This document shows, piece after piece, positions 27,401 to 37,300 of a DNA stretch of 64,000 bases. Source of the DNA: Lachnospiraceae bacterium. Lineage in GTDB: Bacteria > Bacillota > Clostridia > Lachnospirales > Lachnospiraceae. Location: NCBI GenBank assembly GCA_015056815.1, contig SVFN01000001.1, positions 186,001 to 250,000 on the forward strand, given 5' to 3'. A program made the translations under genes and the position numbers. The stretch's first letter is position 1. Each line of letters begins with the position of its first letter. Below the pieces are notes generated by a model, which was given only the letters and a program-made list of their open reading frames with translations, was not told the DNA's origin and made no database searches.

Positions 27401-28962
27401 GAAAAGCGGGCTGTGATATGCCGGACAGGATCTGCCCCAGGTGCGGGAAACCACTCATAAAAGACGGATTCGATATTCCGTTTCAGACTTTCCTTGGATT
27501 TAAAGGAAACAAAGAGCCGGATATTGATTTGAACTTCTCAGGAGAATATCAGTCAAAAGCGCATAAGTATACAGAGGTTATTTTCGGCTACGGGCAGACG
27601 TTCAGGGCGGGTACGATCGCGACTCTGGCGGATAAAACTGCGTTTGGCTATGTCAAAAATTATTATGAGGAGAGAGGAAAACATAAAAGAGTCTGTGAGA
27701 TCAATCGTATCGTGGAAGGCTGTACCGGAGTCAGACGTTCGACAGGGCAGCATCCGGGCGGTATTGTCGTGCTCCCGGTAGGAGAAGACATCAATTCTTT
27801 TACGCCGGTTCAGCATCCTGCTAACGATATGACGACGGATATCATTACCACGCATTTTGATTATCATTCGATTGATCACAATCTGCTGAAGCTTGATATC
27901 CTCGGACACGATGATCCGACCATGATCCGTATGCTTCAGGATCTTACCGATACGGATCCGACTGCGATACCATTGGATGATAAAGGGGTCATGAGCTTGT
28001 TCCGCTCCACGGAGGCTTTGGGGATCACGCCGGATCAGATCGGAGGATGTCCGCTCGGATCGCTTGGCATCCCGGAGTTTGGCACGGATTTTGTTATCCA
28101 GATGCTGATCGATACGAAACCGGGTTCCTTTTCGGATCTGGTTCGTATTTCCGGTTTGTCACATGGTACGGATGTATGGCTGGGCAATGCACAGACTTTG
28201 ATCGAAGAAGGAAAAGCGACCATTTCCACAGCGATCTGTACCCGTGACGACATCATGACTTATCTGATCGGAATGGGGGTGGAGAGCGAATTGTCCTTTA
28301 CGATTATGGAGAGTGTCCGTAAAGGAAAGGGATTAAAGCCCGAGATGGAAGCCGCCATGATCGAGGCGAATGTGCCGGACTGGTATATCTGGTCCTGCAA
28401 AAAGATCAAATACATGTTCCCGAAGGCGCATGCGGCGGCATATGTCATGATGGCGTGGAGGATCGCATATTATAAAGTAAACTATCCGTTAGCATACTAT
28501 GCTGCCTATTTCAGCATCAGGGCGTCTGCTTTTTCTTATGAGATCATGTGCCAGGGACAGCAGCACTTGCTGGATATGGTCGCAGATTACAATAAAAGAA
28601 AAGATTCTTTAAGCAAAAAAGAACAGGATACGGTGAAAGATATGAAGATCGTTCAGGAGATGTATGCGAGAGGATTTGATTTCCTGCCGATCGATGTGTA
28701 TCGTTCCCATTCCAGATTATTCCAGATCGTAGACGGAAAGTTGCTTCCGCCCTTTAACAGTATTGACGGACTCGGTGACAGTGCAGCAGAAGGGATCATG
28801 GAGGCAGGCAAAGATGGTCCGTATCTTTCAAAAGATGATTTCCGTACCAGAACCAAAGCGTCCAAGACAATCACAGATAAGATGGCGGAGCTGAATCTTT
28901 TGGGCGACATTCCCGAATCCAACCAGATCAGTCTCTTTGATCTGATGAGTGCCGGGGTGTGA
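24451..28962 (+). CDS. polC: DNA polymerase III alpha subunit, PolC type
   Basis: About 1503 residues from ATG 24451 (AAGGA 8 nt upstream; in-frame ATGs at 24427 and 24442 are alternatives). Replicative polymerase with built-in proofreading. Order: N-terminal domain, OB fold (about 265-350), PHP domain (LHCHTKMSDMDG from residue 372), the DEDD exonuclease inserted from about 475 (Asp479 and Glu481 in FDLETTG), PHP remainder, zinc finger (CENC and CPRCGK), catalytic palm with PDIDLNFSGEYQ (Asp1024, Asp1026), then fingers and a C-terminal HhH region. Ends SLFDLMSAGV. Full length. Confidence 0.98.
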   Translation: MEKLFKEVFPTLKLTGELNSLMDDVNVARISSTRRRDHLKIYIQSEHLIHKKYIYELQDAIKKQLFMKNAPVVDVYEKFILSEQYTPEKLMENYRDSILLEFYHYSPVICSMLKKADIEFMDKEVKIIVEDTVPNRSKALEMLRICDKILQERCGMSVFCSVDYKEAKKSRHKEEDDVMIARKVAAIAANMRSDREEETVVEAEALPAAAGAETVTTASTPKKPKASEEKKAFQKEWKRAPKKDDNPDVIYGRDFEGEELTLEQIQGEMGEVIIRGKVIGLETREIRNEKTIVMFQITDFTDTITVKMFTRNDQLEELMGDLKKGAFLKIKGITIIDKFDNDLTIGSVAGVKKIPDFTSSRNDFSVRKRVELHCHTKMSDMDGVSDAKNIVKRAYKWGHSAIAITDHGVAQAFPEAFHTWQDLWKEEKNKRKENGDENPDRQDFFKIIYGVEAYLVDDLKEIVVNSKKQSLDSPFVVFDLETTGFSANKNKIIEIGAVKVEHGRITEKFSTFVNPREPIPYRIQKLTSITDADVIDAPPIEEILPKFLAFSKDCVMVAHNAQFDMGFIMENAKRQGISEDFTYIDTVGLARILLPNHAKYTLDAVCKVLGISLENHHRAVDDAGATAEIWVKFIEMLHKDAIFDLDGVNALGEDNPEVTRKLRPYHAIILAKNNVGRINMYRLISESHLTYFHKFPKIPKSRILKYREGLILGSACEAGELYQAILSERSDAEIMRIADFYDYLEIQPNGNNAFMIESEKVENVNSVEDLENINRRICALGDELDKPVCATCDVHFLDPEDEVYRRIIMAGKGFKDADNQAPLYLHTTEEMLEEFAYLGSEKAEEVVITNTNRIADMIESIDPVRPDKCPPVIENSDQTLRDICNNRAHELYGENLPDIVKDRLEMELNSIISNGFAVMYIIAQKLVWKSVEDGYLVGSRGSVGSSFVAYMAGITEVNSLSPHYRCENCYYVDFDSEEVKAYAGKAGCDMPDRICPRCGKPLIKDGFDIPFQTFLGFKGNKEPDIDLNFSGEYQSKAHKYTEVIFGYGQTFRAGTIATLADKTAFGYVKNYYEERGKHKRVCEINRIVEGCTGVRRSTGQHPGGIVVLPVGEDINSFTPVQHPANDMTTDIITTHFDYHSIDHNLLKLDILGHDDPTMIRMLQDLTDTDPTAIPLDDKGVMSLFRSTEALGITPDQIGGCPLGSLGIPEFGTDFVIQMLIDTKPGSFSDLVRISGLSHGTDVWLGNAQTLIEEGKATISTAICTRDDIMTYLIGMGVESELSFTIMESVRKGKGLKPEMEAAMIEANVPDWYIWSCKKIKYMFPKAHAAAYVMMAWRIAYYKVNYPLAYYAAYFSIRASAFSYEIMCQGQQHLLDMVADYNKRKDSLSKKEQDTVKDMKIVQEMYARGFDFLPIDVYRSHSRLFQIVDGKLLPPFNSIDGLGDSAAEGIMEAGKDGPYLSKDDFRTRTKASKTITDKMAELNLLGDIPESNQISLFDLMSAGV

Positions 28963-29026
28963 TCGGAAGATAAGGGGCTTACGGCAGGAGAAAAAGCTCT
29001 TTCCATTTAAAGGGCGGTGTATGGCA

Positions 29027-29071
29027 GATATCCGGCTTCCAGATATTTTTTGATATCGAAAGCCGGATATC
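29027..29071. repeat. 12-bp inverted repeat after polC
   Basis: GATATCCGGCTT (29027-29038) pairs perfectly with AAGCCGGATATC (29060-29071) across a 21-nt loop that itself contains GATAT/ATATC. There is no T-run after it on either strand, so it is not a standard terminator. The same GATATCCGG core recurs in the adjacent dispersed repeat at 29093-29101. Confidence 0.75.
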
Positions 29072-29085
29072 ATGATGTCGGGGTT

Positions 29086-29133
29086 AAAAGCCGATATCCG
29101 GATTATTCCGTTGTGCGCACTCCTGCAATCCTC
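29086..29133 (+). repeat. Dispersed 48-nt repeat, copy 1
   Basis: 38 of 48 positions match the copy at 57158-57205 (opposite strand) with no gaps. Core segments shared: TATCCGGAT, TTCC, CGCACTCC and GCAAT. Read in frame from 29087, copy 1 gives KSRYPDYSVVRTPAIL and copy 2 gives KTRYPDRSMLRTPAIL. Confidence 0.75.
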
Positions 29134-29287
29134 ATATCATATAAAAAGGCAAGGCCGGTCAGAATCGGATCAGGGTTAAAAAGCGATTGTTTGACAAAAC
29201 AAATAGTGCAAAACACACAAAAGACAGGGGCACAACAAGTACAAAATGCACTAATCATACAAAAGATAAAAAACATAAAAAAAACAC

Positions 29288-29316
29288 TTGCATTTTATCG
29301 ATGACTATTGTATTAT
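29288..29316 (+). promoter_or_regulatory. Promoter of tRNA-Glu
   Basis: -35 TTGCAT (29288-29293), 17-nt spacer, -10 TATTAT (29311-29316), 50 nt before the tRNA. Confidence 0.65.
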
Positions 29317-29365
29317 AAATGAGGTCGCTGCGGGGAACACAAAACACAGACGACACAAAAGATAT

Positions 29366-29437
29366 GGCTCGTTGGTCAAGAGGTTAAGACGCTGCCCTCT
29401 CACGGCAGAATCAGCGGTTCGATTCCGCTACGAGCTG
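29366..29437 (+). tRNA. tRNA-Glu (anticodon CTC)
   Basis: 72 nt without an encoded CCA. The acceptor stem GGCTCGT pairs with ACGAGCT (first pair G-U). The anticodon stem CTGCC/GGCAG holds loop CTCTCAC, giving anticodon CTC for GAG codons. The T arm AGCGGTTCGATTCCGCT is standard. It is a single tRNA with its own promoter and terminator. Confidence 0.93.
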
Positions 29438-29466
29438 TTTACTGTTTAAACAACAGCCCAACCCGT

Positions 29467-29497
29467 AAGTTTGGAGTGAAAGCTTCAAACTTTTTTT
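29467..29497 (+). terminator. Terminator after tRNA-Glu
   Basis: AAGTTTGGAG (29467-29476) pairs with CTTCAAACTT (29483-29492; one G-U pair), running into seven T residues. Confidence 0.85.
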
Positions 29498-29671
29498 AGT
29501 TTCAGGGACAATAAATAAACTCTAAAAAATCTTAAAAAAGATTGAATAATTCATAAAAACAATTGATCAAACAAAGGAACTGCGGGTTAAATCTGTTTAA
29601 AACCGCAAGAATTCCATGAATAAGAATGCCGTAAACGAATAAATACCTGAAGAGAATGCATGGAGGGAAAA

Positions 29672-32600
29672 ATGTCTAAGTACAGTGTAAAGAGACCATT
29701 TACTGTTTTGGTGGCAGTGATCATGATACTGGTGCTGGGAGGCGTCAGTTATTTTAAGATGACAACGGACCTTCTGCCAAATATGAATCTGCCTTATGTG
29801 CTTGTGATCACATCTTATCCGGGAGCATCTCCCGAAAAAGTGGAAAAAGATATTTCCGGTGTTCTTGAATCTGCTCTTGGCACTGTGAACGGTGTTGAGA
29901 ATGTCACGTCTGTTTCAAATGAAAATTATAGTATCGTTACTTTGGAATTCCAGGATGATATGAATATGGATAGTGCGATGGTAAAGCTGTCAACGGCGGT
30001 AAACGAAGTGGAGCTGCCGGAAATGGCGGGAAAACCCTCTTTGATGGAGATTTCGCCGGATATGATGGCGACCATGTATGTCAGTGTAGACTATGACGGG
30101 AAGGATATCTATGAACTGACGGAATTTTGCAAAGATACTGTAATACCCTATTTTGAACGTCAGGCAGGCGTAGCCAGCGTGGATGCGACAGGACTGGTGG
30201 ACAAGAAGGTAGAGATCCGCCTGAATCAGGGTAAGATCAATATCGTTAATGCAAAGGTGATGGGGCTTGCCACAGATAAGCTGGAGGAAGCCCAGAAAAA
30301 ACTGGATGATGCCAAAAAAGAACTGGACGATGCCAAAAAGGAGTTAAATAAACAGAAGGATACATTGGCCGGGGCACAGGAAGATACAACCGGCGAGCTG
30401 GCAGAGTATTCGAAAATGCTGGATGAGGCAATGGCGACCAAGGCGGCATATCAGGCGCAGGTTATGAGTCTGGAAGCCAGCAAAAAAGCATTGGAATCCG
30501 AAAAAGAGGCTTATGACAAGAATAAGGTAAAAAGTAATTATGACAGTATAAACAAAATGATCACCTCTGTAAAAACAGCAGTGACGGGGAATGATGCCTA
30601 TCAGACTGTGTATGCTCAGGTATATGCGGCTGTCTATGAGCAGGTGTATGCCAATGTGTATCCAGAAGTATTGACAGCTGCTGTCAGTCAGGCAGTGGCA
30701 CAGGCAGGACTTTCGGTAGAAGTAACGAAAGAGAACGCGGAAAGCGTTCTTGCCATGATGGGGGAGGCGGCGGCTTCGATCAAAAGCGGTGCCGAGGCTG
30801 CGGCAAAGCAGACGGCAGAAGGAATGATCGCGTCCATGGATGAATCCGGTGATGCCAATTCTCCGAAAGCGATCACGCAAAAGCAGCTGGAATCACAGGC
30901 TTCTTCGCTTCCTGTTGATATGCAGGATGCGATCAAACACCCCAGAAAGCTGGAAGCGTTAAAATCTATGCTGGAGCAGCAGGGACAAAAGGAAGCTGCG
31001 CGGAATCTGACAAAGGACAACCTGAAACAGCTTTATGATATCGTGAATACCCGTATTCCGCAGATCGATACGGAGCTTGCCAATCTGGACATAGAGATCA
31101 TGGCTGCCAAGATGGTGTTGGAAGAAGTGGAAAAATCCATCAAAGAAGCGGAAGATAATTATATTAAGGTGGAAGAAGGCAAGATGACAGCGGCAGCTTC
31201 GTTTGGTGCCTATCAGGCACAGATGGCTTCCGGTGAAAGCGGTATCAAAGATGGGGAGAAAAAGCTGGAAGAATCCCAGAAAACGCTGGATGATTCCAGA
31301 GATCAGGCGCTCAAAAACGCTAATATGGATTCCCTGATCAACAAAGATACTTTGTCACAGATCCTTTCGGCAGAGAATTTTTCAATGCCGGCCGGCTATG
31401 TGGAAGGCGAAGAGGAGGAAGAGACTTTCCTGGTAAAGGTGGGGGAGGAATATGACAGTATCGAAGCCCTGGAAAATACACTGCTGACACATGTGGATGA
31501 TATTGGCGATATCAGGCTTTCCGATGTGGCTGATTTTGAAGTGACAGATAATGCGGGGGACAGTTATGCCAAAATGAATGAGAACCAGGCTGTGATCTTA
31601 AGCATATCCAAAGCCAGCACGGCAGGTACCTCCGAGGTGTCAAAAACCTGCAATGAAGCACTTGAGACTCTGATGAGTCAGTATCCGGGCATGCATCTGA
31701 CTCCGATCATGGATCAGGGAGATTATATCAAGATGATCATTCACTCGGTTATGAGTAATCTGATCTGGGGAGCAATGCTTGCAATCCTGGTTCTGATTCT
31801 TTTCTTAAAAGATGTCAGACCAACGATCGTGGTGGCATTCAGTATTCCGTTAAGTGTATTGTTTGCCATAGTGCTGATGTTTTTCAGTAAGATATCCATG
31901 AATATCATTTCCCTGTCGGGGCTGGCGCTTGGTGTCGGAATGCTTGTGGATAATTCGATCGTGGTGATTGAAAATATATACCGTTATCGCAATCAGGGAA
32001 TGGCGGCACCGAAAGCGGCAGTAAAAGGTGCAAATCAGGTGGCGGGAGCGATTTTTGCCTCCACACTTACAACGATCTGCGTGTTTTTGCCCATCGTGTT
32101 TGCAACAGGACTTGTGCGCCAGATCTTTACGGATATGGGGCTCACTATAGCTTTCAGTCTTGTGGCATCCCTGATCGTGGCATTGACGCTTGTGCCGGCC
32201 ATGAGTGCGACAGTGCTGAAAAACACAAGGGAAAAAGAGCAGAAACTGTTTCAAAAAGTCTTAAATATCTATGAGAAATTGCTGCGTTTTTGCCTGAAAG
32301 TTAAAATCGTTCCTCTGTTTCTTACAACAGCGCTTCTGGCATTCTGTATCTGGGAAACGACCAGGATCGGTTTGATCTTTATGCCGGAAATGGGCGGGAA
32401 TCAGATGTCTGTGACATTTACGGCACCGGATGATATGACCGAGAAAGAAGGCTATGCACTTGCGGATGAGGCGATCCATTACATGGCATCCGTGCCGGGA
32501 GTCGAGACGGTGGGAGCCATGGCAGGCGGCGGATCGACTTCGCTCTTAAGCACGGGAAGCAACAAGGATTTCCAGTTCTTTGTGCTGCTGGAAGAGGAAG

Positions 32601-34060
32601 CGGCGCAGGATAATAAGATCATCGCAAAGGAATTCGAAAATTATTTTAAGGGATTGGAATATGAAGATCTCGAGTACAGCATTTCCACTTCCAACATGGA
32701 TATGGGTGCACTTTTGGGAAGCGGTCTGGAGATCAATATCTATGGAAATGACACCGACAGGCTTTTGGAGCTGAGCGAACAGGTCATGGATAAAGTGTCA
32801 CAGGTGGAAGGTTTTGAAGAGATCACCAACGGGCAGGAAGAGGGCAAGGACGAGATACGTCTTGTGGTGGATAAATCCAGGGCAATGCGTTATAACCTGA
32901 CGGTGGCCCAGATTTTTCAAAAACTGTCTGCCGAGCTTGCTACGGATAAGACGGTTATGTCGATCGAGGTGGAAGACGAGGATTATGAGATTGTCATTAT
33001 CGATGAAACAGCGAAGCTCTCAGAGAAGAACATCATGAATTATGAATTTGAGTATGAGACGAAAGACAAAGATGACAAGACCGTTACTGAGAAGCACAAG
33101 ATGCGGGAATTCGTCAAACGGCAGGAAGGCAAGAGCCTGGCGAATATACGGAGAGAAAACCAGTCGCGCTATATCACGGTTTCCGCCAAAGCGAAAGAGG
33201 GATTTAATACAACACTGCTTGCCAGAGAGCTGGAAGAGAAACTGAAGGGATTTACACTTCCGGAGAATTATACAATGGAGATTGCAGGTGAGAGTGAATC
33301 TGTCACAAAGGCAATGAAAGATCTGGGACTGATGATCGCACTGGCGGTTACCTTTATCTATCTGATCATGGTCGCACAGTTCCAGAGTCTGCTTTCGCCG
33401 TTTATCGTACTCTTTACGATCCCGCTTGCCTTTACGGGAGGTTTTTTGGCATTGTTTCTGACAGGTACAGAGCTGTCGGTCGTTGCCATGATGGGATTTC
33501 TGGTGCTGGCCGGAGTCGTGGTAAATAACGGTATCGTTTTTGTGGATTATGCCAATCAGCTCCGTATCGGCGGTATGGAGAGACGTGAAGCACTGATAAA
33601 GACGGGACGGACACGTATGCGTCCGATCCTGATGACTGCCCTGACCACGATCCTTGCCATGTCCACTATGGCGCTGAGCAAAGATCCGGCTTCTACGATG
33701 GGCAAGGGAATGGCGATGGTTACCATCGGCGGCCTGGGATATGCAACACTTATGACACTGTTCATCGTTCCGGTTCTTTATGACGCAATGTTTAAAAAAG
33801 AATTGCGCGAGATAGATGTGGATTACGAAGCAGACGATCGGAAAAAGGCGGCTCTGATGGAAGAAATGGAGCTTGACAACGAAACGAGTGGTGAATCCTT
33901 TGTGGAAACGGATGATGATCCGGCAGATGAGACAGTTTTATATTCCGCGCAGGAAACGGACGATCTTATGGAAATCGATGTATTTGAATCTGTCGGGACT
34001 GCAAAAGATCCGGAGGAACAGACAATACTGACGGAAAGAACGGAAAAAGATATTGAATGA
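29672..34060 (+). CDS. RND-family exporter (AcrB/SwrC-like) with large coiled-coil insertion
   Basis: About 1462 residues from ATG 29672 (GGAGGG site), some 400 longer than usual HAE1-type RND pumps. Proton-driven export across the cytoplasmic membrane; substrate unknown. N-terminal membrane helix RPFTVLVAVIMILVLGG, porter domain with SYPGASPEKVEKD, and the helix-4 motif GMLVDNSIVVIENIYRYR, whose Asp is expected in proton transfer. Residues about 200-560 are an Ala/Lys/Glu-rich coiled coil (KKLDDAKKELDDAKKELN) that splits the first porter domain just before ENFSMPAG. The acidic C-terminal tail is cytoplasmic. No membrane-fusion partner is adjacent. Confidence 0.93.
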   Translation: MSKYSVKRPFTVLVAVIMILVLGGVSYFKMTTDLLPNMNLPYVLVITSYPGASPEKVEKDISGVLESALGTVNGVENVTSVSNENYSIVTLEFQDDMNMDSAMVKLSTAVNEVELPEMAGKPSLMEISPDMMATMYVSVDYDGKDIYELTEFCKDTVIPYFERQAGVASVDATGLVDKKVEIRLNQGKINIVNAKVMGLATDKLEEAQKKLDDAKKELDDAKKELNKQKDTLAGAQEDTTGELAEYSKMLDEAMATKAAYQAQVMSLEASKKALESEKEAYDKNKVKSNYDSINKMITSVKTAVTGNDAYQTVYAQVYAAVYEQVYANVYPEVLTAAVSQAVAQAGLSVEVTKENAESVLAMMGEAAASIKSGAEAAAKQTAEGMIASMDESGDANSPKAITQKQLESQASSLPVDMQDAIKHPRKLEALKSMLEQQGQKEAARNLTKDNLKQLYDIVNTRIPQIDTELANLDIEIMAAKMVLEEVEKSIKEAEDNYIKVEEGKMTAAASFGAYQAQMASGESGIKDGEKKLEESQKTLDDSRDQALKNANMDSLINKDTLSQILSAENFSMPAGYVEGEEEEETFLVKVGEEYDSIEALENTLLTHVDDIGDIRLSDVADFEVTDNAGDSYAKMNENQAVILSISKASTAGTSEVSKTCNEALETLMSQYPGMHLTPIMDQGDYIKMIIHSVMSNLIWGAMLAILVLILFLKDVRPTIVVAFSIPLSVLFAIVLMFFSKISMNIISLSGLALGVGMLVDNSIVVIENIYRYRNQGMAAPKAAVKGANQVAGAIFASTLTTICVFLPIVFATGLVRQIFTDMGLTIAFSLVASLIVALTLVPAMSATVLKNTREKEQKLFQKVLNIYEKLLRFCLKVKIVPLFLTTALLAFCIWETTRIGLIFMPEMGGNQMSVTFTAPDDMTEKEGYALADEAIHYMASVPGVETVGAMAGGGSTSLLSTGSNKDFQFFVLLEEEAAQDNKIIAKEFENYFKGLEYEDLEYSISTSNMDMGALLGSGLEINIYGNDTDRLLELSEQVMDKVSQVEGFEEITNGQEEGKDEIRLVVDKSRAMRYNLTVAQIFQKLSAELATDKTVMSIEVEDEDYEIVIIDETAKLSEKNIMNYEFEYETKDKDDKTVTEKHKMREFVKRQEGKSLANIRRENQSRYITVSAKAKEGFNTTLLARELEEKLKGFTLPENYTMEIAGESESVTKAMKDLGLMIALAVTFIYLIMVAQFQSLLSPFIVLFTIPLAFTGGFLALFLTGTELSVVAMMGFLVLAGVVVNNGIVFVDYANQLRIGGMERREALIKTGRTRMRPILMTALTTILAMSTMALSKDPASTMGKGMAMVTIGGLGYATLMTLFIVPVLYDAMFKKELREIDVDYEADDRKKAALMEEMELDNETSGESFVETDDDPADETVLYSAQETDDLMEIDVFESVGTAKDPEEQTILTERTEKDIE

Positions 34061-34146
34061 TCCGGGGGGGAATAACTTCGTGTATCATGACAAGGGTTTA
34101 TGACAAAATATGAAATGCGTGTCCGTACAACAGGAAGCGCAGGGAC

Positions 34147-34180
34147 AAAACGCACGAATCGTTCAATGTTCGTGCGTTTT
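34147..34180 (+). terminator. Terminator after the RND gene
   Basis: AAAACGCACGAA (34147-34158) and TTCGTGCGTTTT (34169-34180) form a perfect 12-bp stem with a 10-nt loop, U-rich at the 3' side and A-rich at the 5' side, so it could act in both directions. Confidence 0.85.
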
Positions 34181-34238
34181 AAAATATACAAAAAGAACTG
34201 AAAACAGATTAAAAAACTCCGTTTTCGGTCTGGGCTGT

Positions 34239-34266
34239 TTGCAAAATGAAAGAAAAATGGTAAAAT
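34239..34266 (+). promoter_or_regulatory. Promoter of the GH30 gene
   Basis: -35 TTGCAA (34239-34244), 16-nt spacer, -10 TAAAAT (34261-34266), about 40 nt before the ATG at 34309. Confidence 0.5.
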
Positions 34267-34308
34267 ATCCTTATCTTTTTGGTAATTATGAAAGGAGAAG
34301 GAAAGGGT

Positions 34309-37300
34309 ATGAAAAAGAAAACATTGCGTCGTATTGCGGCTGGTGTGTTATCGGGGGTTCTGATGGCCGAGACCGCATTTACGGCAATCGAAACAGTGGA
34401 AGCGTTTGCGGCCCAGGTAACCATAGCCGGTGAAATCGCGATCGATCCCACGCTTCACTACCAGACCCTGGACGGCTGGGGATCCTCACTTTGCTGGTGG
34501 GGGAACAGCATCGGTTCCTGGGGTGACAAGGATTTTAATGGCAATGGCAAGCCTGACAGGGAAGAAATCGCGGAGCTTGCATTCTCGCCGGACTATCTGA
34601 ATCTGAACATCGTCCGTTATAATGTGGGTGGTGGAGACAAACCGGATTCTTCCATCAAACGTGTGGAAGGACGGGTGCCTGGCTGGACTGTGGATATGAC
34701 AGGAAAGGCTGACGGGACAGGCACGTTTAACGAACAGGCGTTTTATGCAAAAGATGCGCAGGACATGAACGATGCCGGACAGATCTGGATGTTGGAGCAG
34801 GCAAATCAGTATCGTAAAGACAAAGGAGATATCATCAATGAAGTGTTCTCCAATTCACCGCCATATTATATGACGAAAACAGGCACTTCTACCGGTGGCG
34901 TAAAGGGTGCTTCCAACCTGAAAGAAGAGGAATTTGACAATTTTGCCAGTTATATGGCCAGAGCAGCGAAATGGATCGACAATGATCTGAAGGCTAAATA
35001 TGGAACAGGCGTTTCGGTGATCCAGCCGATGAATGAGCCGGATCCGGCGACAGGATACTGGGCGCAAGGCAGCACCAAACAGGAGGGATGTGCGTTTGCG
35101 CCGGGTGATGAACAGAGCAGAATGTATCTGTCTATGTATGAAGCATTGAAGGAGGAAGGACTGGAAAAGAAAATCTCCATGACTGCTTCCGATGAGACGG
35201 GGCTTTCCTATGCGATCAACTCTTTCAATAAGCTGTCTGCAGATGCGAAGGATGTGACACCGATCATCAGTGCGCATACTTACAGTGGTTCGAATTCCGA
35301 GAGAGAGACCATGAAACAGCTGGCAGCTTCTTATGGCAAGAAACTGTGGATGTCGGAAGTGTGCTTTGGCGGCGGTACCCACAACGCTGATGTATTTGCG
35401 CAGGAGTCCTATGCACTCAGCAAGGGGATCATGAATGATCTTAAGATCATGCAGCCTTCCGCATGGATTGCATGGCTGGTTGCGGACAGTGAATATGAGT
35501 GTCTGAAATGGAATGAGAACTGGGGACTGATCCATGCAGTCTTTGAGTCAGACGGACCGGTTCCGGATTACCATACAAACCTGTTCAACGAAGACGGTTC
35601 CGTGAAAGAAAACGTACCGAAAGCAGGTTACTGGGAGATCACCAAGCAGTTCTATACACTGATGCAGTATTCGAAGTTCTTAAAAGCAGGCTACACCATG
35701 ATAGATATCAATGATGCTAATATGTGTGCGGCTGTTTCACCGGATGGCAAAGAGCTTGTCATTGTGGCACAGAACTTTTCAAACCAGAGAACCATCAGTG
35801 CGGATCTAAGCAAATTTACAAAGAGCAGTACTGCAAAATTATACCGTACCTCCGAGAACTACAGCTGTGAGCAGATCGGCGGAAACATTGATGTGACGGG
35901 CGGCGTTTTAGAGATGATCTTGCCGAAAAACTCTGTTTCCACTTATGTGGTATCGGTAGAGACCGATATGGAGAATTTCCGCAGAGTAGTCAATGCAAAT
36001 ACTGCAAAAGCAAAGGATGCACAGGCAGATACCCGTAACGTGTTTGATTATAGCGGTAAGTGGAATGAAGTAAATGCCGCTTATGAAGAGACAACAGATA
36101 AAACGGCTAAAGCAACCTTTCAATTTGATGGTACACAGGCGATTCTCTATGCGTCCCGGAATTCCAAAGGACCAAAGGTAGATGTCATCATTGACGGCGG
36201 TGCGTCTGTTACAGTGGATCTGTCAAGCGAGAAGGAATTGACTGAGGCGGTGTTATGTAATACCGGCAAGCTTGCAAAGGGAGAACATACGATCACGATC
36301 AGGATGAACAGTGCTTCTGCTGCAGATTCCAAACTGACCCTTGTAAAAGCAGTAGTTTATCAGGGGGAGAAAGAACTGAAAGGCGCTTCTACGATCCGCA
36401 AGGTAAATCCTTATGATCAGACTCTTCAGGTGCAGTTTGACGAAGTGAGTGGCGCAAGTGCTTATACCGTAAAATACGGTACGGATATTGAGAACCTGGA
36501 TCAGAAAATAGAGACAAGCAATACCAGCGCATTTATTCAGGGTCTTGAGAACGGAACGACCTACTATATCCAGGTGGTGGATGATCTTGGCGGAGAGTCC
36601 AACATCGTAAGCGGGGTACCGTCAGAGCCGACAGGTAATCTTTACTACTTTGTTGATGCAGGTACCGATTCGCCGGATACAGTGGCGGCCGGTGAGTCGC
36701 TTGGTATTTACAACAGTACTTTAGAGCAGGAATACGGACAGGATCCGATCACAGGTAAGAACTGGGGATATGTAAGCGAAGGAAGTGAGGCATATTATAC
36801 GGATGCTGACAGCCTTACCAGTGTACGTGAATGCCAAACGGGACTGGAATACAAATTTGAACTTCCAAAGGGAACTTACATGGTGACGGTTGCCATGGCA
36901 GATCCGTGGACCAACGGTTCCAGATTTACAGATATTTATATCAATGATGAGCTGCGTGCTGAGGCCGTGGTGCCTCTTGAGGGTGCGATCAAGATCTTAA
37001 AGACAGAGATAACAGAACCCGGAGAACTGAGTGTTAAAGCAGTCAAAAATGCAAGCAATGCGGACCAGGCTCCGATGATCAGCTACATCAAGATATCTGC
37101 TTATGATCCGGATGATACATCCATTGCCAATGTTCCGACACAGGAAGCGATCGGTACGATCAACGGATTGGTTCCGATCCTGCCGGAGAAGGTTCTGGTG
37201 GATGCCAATAATGGCGAGACGATCGAAGTTCCTGTAGTATGGAATGAAGTAAATGAAAAAATGTTCAAAGGTGACACCAACGATGTGATCAATGTAACGG

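Larger units (their letters stand above)
28963..29287. other. Gene-poor stretch between polC and tRNA-Glu
   Basis: About 400 nt lie between polC and the tRNA. The stretch holds a strong inverted repeat (29027-29071), one copy of a dispersed 48-nt repeat (29086-29133) and an A-rich segment (29190-29287) that includes a loose TAGTGCA...TGCACTA pair. A GTG-started frame 29017-29304 (95 codons) runs through all of it, but its second half looks like translated A-rich spacer, so I do not call it a gene. Confidence 0.6.

Noticed and set aside
29190-29287. A-rich stretch with recurring CAAAA and ACAAAAGA as a possible CRISPR or tandem repeat
   Set aside because: No constant repeat length or spacer structure; simple A-rich composition explains it.
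29017-29304. 95-codon GTG-started frame between polC and tRNA-Glu
   Set aside because: It runs through an inverted repeat, the dispersed repeat and an A-rich promoter region; only the 16-codon repeat part shows conservation. Kept as a repeat, not a gene.
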